From: an uncultured Alphaproteobacteria bacterium
GTDB taxonomy: Bacteria; Pseudomonadota; Alphaproteobacteria; Rhizobiales; Ancalomicrobiaceae
DNA length: 7,677 nt
Assembly (NCBI GenBank): GCA_937892955.1
Contig: CALBKH010000070.1
Coordinates: 1-7,677 of the forward strand
Direction: 5' to 3'
The position numbers and the translations under genes are program-made. A model generated the notes under the pieces. It had not been told where the DNA came from. It ran no database searches and saw nothing but the letters and a program-made list of their open reading frames with translations. Shown here one piece after another: positions 6,094 to 7,677 of the stretch; the stretch's first letter is position 1, and every line of letters begins with the position of its first letter.

Positions 6094-7542
6094 ATGACCG
6101 CCGACGATTGTCTCTTCCGCGAAGGTGTACGCTCTTCGATCATGGATGCAATTCGAACAGATAGTAATATTCGTCTGTTGTACATCTATGGTATTTCGGG
6201 CGTCGGCAAAACCGCTCTCATCGAAAGTGCTCTTCAGAAGGAAGGCTATGGCCAAAATCGTGAGGCATTTTTCTTCGATCGGCCCGGAAGAAAGTACGAT
6301 CTTCTGGATACAAATCGAGAGGTGTCGGGAGCTGGTCCCGCATCGACACCTATCTCTCAATTCAAAAACTACCTAAACAATCTGATGTTGGTACGGCGCA
6401 CTAGACTTTCATTTTTGCGTCGCCTCATTTCCAGAGACATCCACATGGAAGATGCGCATTTGTCATTTCATCGCGCATTCTCATTCGCCATAACATCGGT
6501 CAATAAACCACAAAGCACTTCAGCTCCGGTCAAAGATCGTGGTAATTTGATCGACGTCAACATGTCTCATGGCGCCTATCGTCTCAACGGGTCTGTCGAA
6601 GTAGACTTCTTCGAAAAGCTTTGGATGGGTCTGCGCGCTTCCGGGTGCCATCACATTCACATTGGGAATATCGAATACGCAAATGAGAAGGAGCGTGAAT
6701 ATATCCTTTTATTGGCACAATTTACGCCGGAAGACTGCTGCCTTGTACTGGAGTTCGGTTCTCTAATTTCAGATGGTCGCGAAGATGATTTCCGGCGTGC
6801 GATCACCGCTCGCATCCCCAGTCTCGTAAGAAAAATCATCCAAGTGGAGCCGTTCGATGAACCGACAGCACGAGAATTTCATCGTCAAATGGCTCAGAGA
6901 CGTAGCCTGCCTGCTTTCAATTACAGACAGAACCACGGAATTCCAATCTGTATATTAAATGATATAAGCATAATTGACTCCCGTTATATGGTTGGTGAGC
7001 GCTTTGAAGCCTGGCTACGCGACCCATCCTTGCGCAAAGTACTCTTCTCATTGGCAGCCTTAACCTTAGTCACCGATGACAGATCCACCATCGAACCCGT
7101 CTTGGAGGAGCTTACTCCGAAGCCGGATTTGACAATATTTCAAGGTGTTGTTGAAACTTCCGATGGGAATATCCGATTTGCTCATGCGTCGTTCCTGGTA
7201 TTCCTGGAAGTGAATTATCGCCGCGAAATCCGAGAATACTTACCGCTCGTTATTAATTCTTTATCGAAGCGAGACCGCTTTGCAGCACATGCCCTGCAAC
7301 TCGAGCAGGGCATTGATATTGGGGACAACAAATTCCGACGAACACTATTTTCCGATATACTTAGATTATATGACAATCTTCGATTTCCGGAAGTTCGTTT
7401 TCTCTTCAATGCTGGCGCAATGCGGCGTGTGAATGAGGAAAGCAATGAATGGAAGATTTTGCTCGTTGTTGATACTCTTTCGCGGATACAAGATCTCGAT
7501 ACCAAGTCATTTCGGCCGAGCCGGCTAGCCGACTTACCCTAG
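6094..7542 (+). CDS. STAND-like P-loop NTPase
   Basis: This encodes 482 residues from ATG 6094; an in-frame TAA at 6082-6084 rules out a longer start. The P-loop GISGVGKT is at residues 33-40, straight after the hydrophobic strand LLYIYG. The region where Walker B should lie (HHIHIGNIEYANEKE, 186-200) has Asn-Ile-Glu instead of Asp-Asp/Glu; CCLVLEFGSLI (215-225) may be the sensor-1 strand. HGIPICIL (281-288) resembles the GLPL motif of NB-ARC/STAND proteins, and NIRFAHASFLVFLE (359-372) the His-containing winged-helix segment after it. STAND proteins sense a ligand through C-terminal repeats and switch oligomeric state with ATP; many act in anti-phage defence. There is no N-terminal effector domain, and the C-terminal sensor region is short. 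Codon use is much AT-richer than upstream, suggesting transfer. The Shine-Dalgarno sequence is weak; a poor promoter-like pair (TTGCGA at 6058, GATAAC at 6080) would give an almost leaderless mRNA. Exact family not recognised. Confidence 0.75.
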   Translation: MTADDCLFREGVRSSIMDAIRTDSNIRLLYIYGISGVGKTALIESALQKEGYGQNREAFFFDRPGRKYDLLDTNREVSGAGPASTPISQFKNYLNNLMLVRRTRLSFLRRLISRDIHMEDAHLSFHRAFSFAITSVNKPQSTSAPVKDRGNLIDVNMSHGAYRLNGSVEVDFFEKLWMGLRASGCHHIHIGNIEYANEKEREYILLLAQFTPEDCCLVLEFGSLISDGREDDFRRAITARIPSLVRKIIQVEPFDEPTAREFHRQMAQRRSLPAFNYRQNHGIPICILNDISIIDSRYMVGERFEAWLRDPSLRKVLFSLAALTLVTDDRSTIEPVLEELTPKPDLTIFQGVVETSDGNIRFAHASFLVFLEVNYRREIREYLPLVINSLSKRDRFAAHALQLEQGIDIGDNKFRRTLFSDILRLYDNLRFPEVRFLFNAGAMRRVNEESNEWKILLVVDTLSRIQDLDTKSFRPSRLADLP

Positions 7543-7677
7543 CCGATCGCCGACTTGATCACTATCTATGCGGATTACCAATTTGATCGTCGCGAAGCTG
7601 CTGTCTCAAGGGCCGCAGCATTACCCCGCCTAATTCATCGTGGGGCGAGAAACCGGCTGGCGTGGCCCGAATATCGT
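7543..7677 (+). other. Open extension of the STAND-like frame after its TAG stop
   Basis: After TAG 7540-7542 the same frame continues for 45 codons without a stop to the window edge, while both other plus-strand frames are closed within about 45 bases. The translation (PIADLITIYADYQFDRREAA at first) looks like an amphipathic helical segment and would suit a repeat-type sensor tail. This could be the rest of a longer gene interrupted by a nonsense codon, or chance. Confidence 0.35.

Noticed and set aside
5523..6185. Minus-strand 220-codon frame overlapping the patatin start
   Set aside because: It is a shifted shadow of the patatin gene with no motif, and it runs into the divergent NTPase gene.
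1..7677. CRISPR arrays, tRNA or rRNA genes
   Set aside because: I saw no regularly spaced repeats, no cloverleaf and no rRNA-like sequence on either strand.

Overview
The window looks like accessory DNA from a high-GC alphaproteobacterium. It holds a RHE_PE00001-type HTH protein and a tyrosine recombinase, both of types I associate with rhizobial and related genomes, together with a PIN-type toxin-antitoxin pair and an IS5-family element. This assignment comes from recalled family distributions, not from a search. Most of the window is GC-rich. From about 6094 to the end it becomes clearly AT-richer, with many ATA, TTA and AAT codons, which suggests a separate horizontal origin.

Layout: (1) 1-859, plus strand: the 3' end of a sulfotransferase-like gene, then a glycosyltransferase-like gene that is cut after about 122 codons. 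(2) 856-1712: a complete 849-bp IS5-family element of the two-ORF, frameshifting (IS427-like) kind. It has 15-bp inverted repeats and CTAG on both sides, and it ends the glycosyltransferase gene. (3) 1869-2593, minus strand: a PIN toxin/Phd-type antitoxin operon with a recognisable promoter and a palindrome over the -10 box. (4) 2774-4141: two gene remnants lying head to head, a RHE_PE00001/DUF1612-like HTH protein (minus) and a tyrosine recombinase catalytic domain (plus, frameshifted). Each has lost its N-terminal part at the same point near 3600, as one deletion between two divergent genes would produce. (5) 4214-5935, minus strand: an intact patatin-like phospholipase with three predicted N-terminal membrane helices. 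(6) 6094 to the end, plus strand: a STAND-like P-loop NTPase of 482 codons. After its TAG stop the same frame stays open to the window edge.

Regions 1 and 2 are a polysaccharide or surface-modification locus broken by a transposon. Regions 3 and 4 are mobile-element and plasmid-type debris plus an addiction module. The most interesting part is the divergent pair in regions 5 and 6: a membrane-anchored lipase beside a STAND-like sensor NTPase. Membrane-damaging effectors and STAND ATPases are both known parts of bacterial anti-phage systems, so the pair is a candidate defence module. The different base composition of the two genes and the lack of a shared operon keep this a hypothesis.
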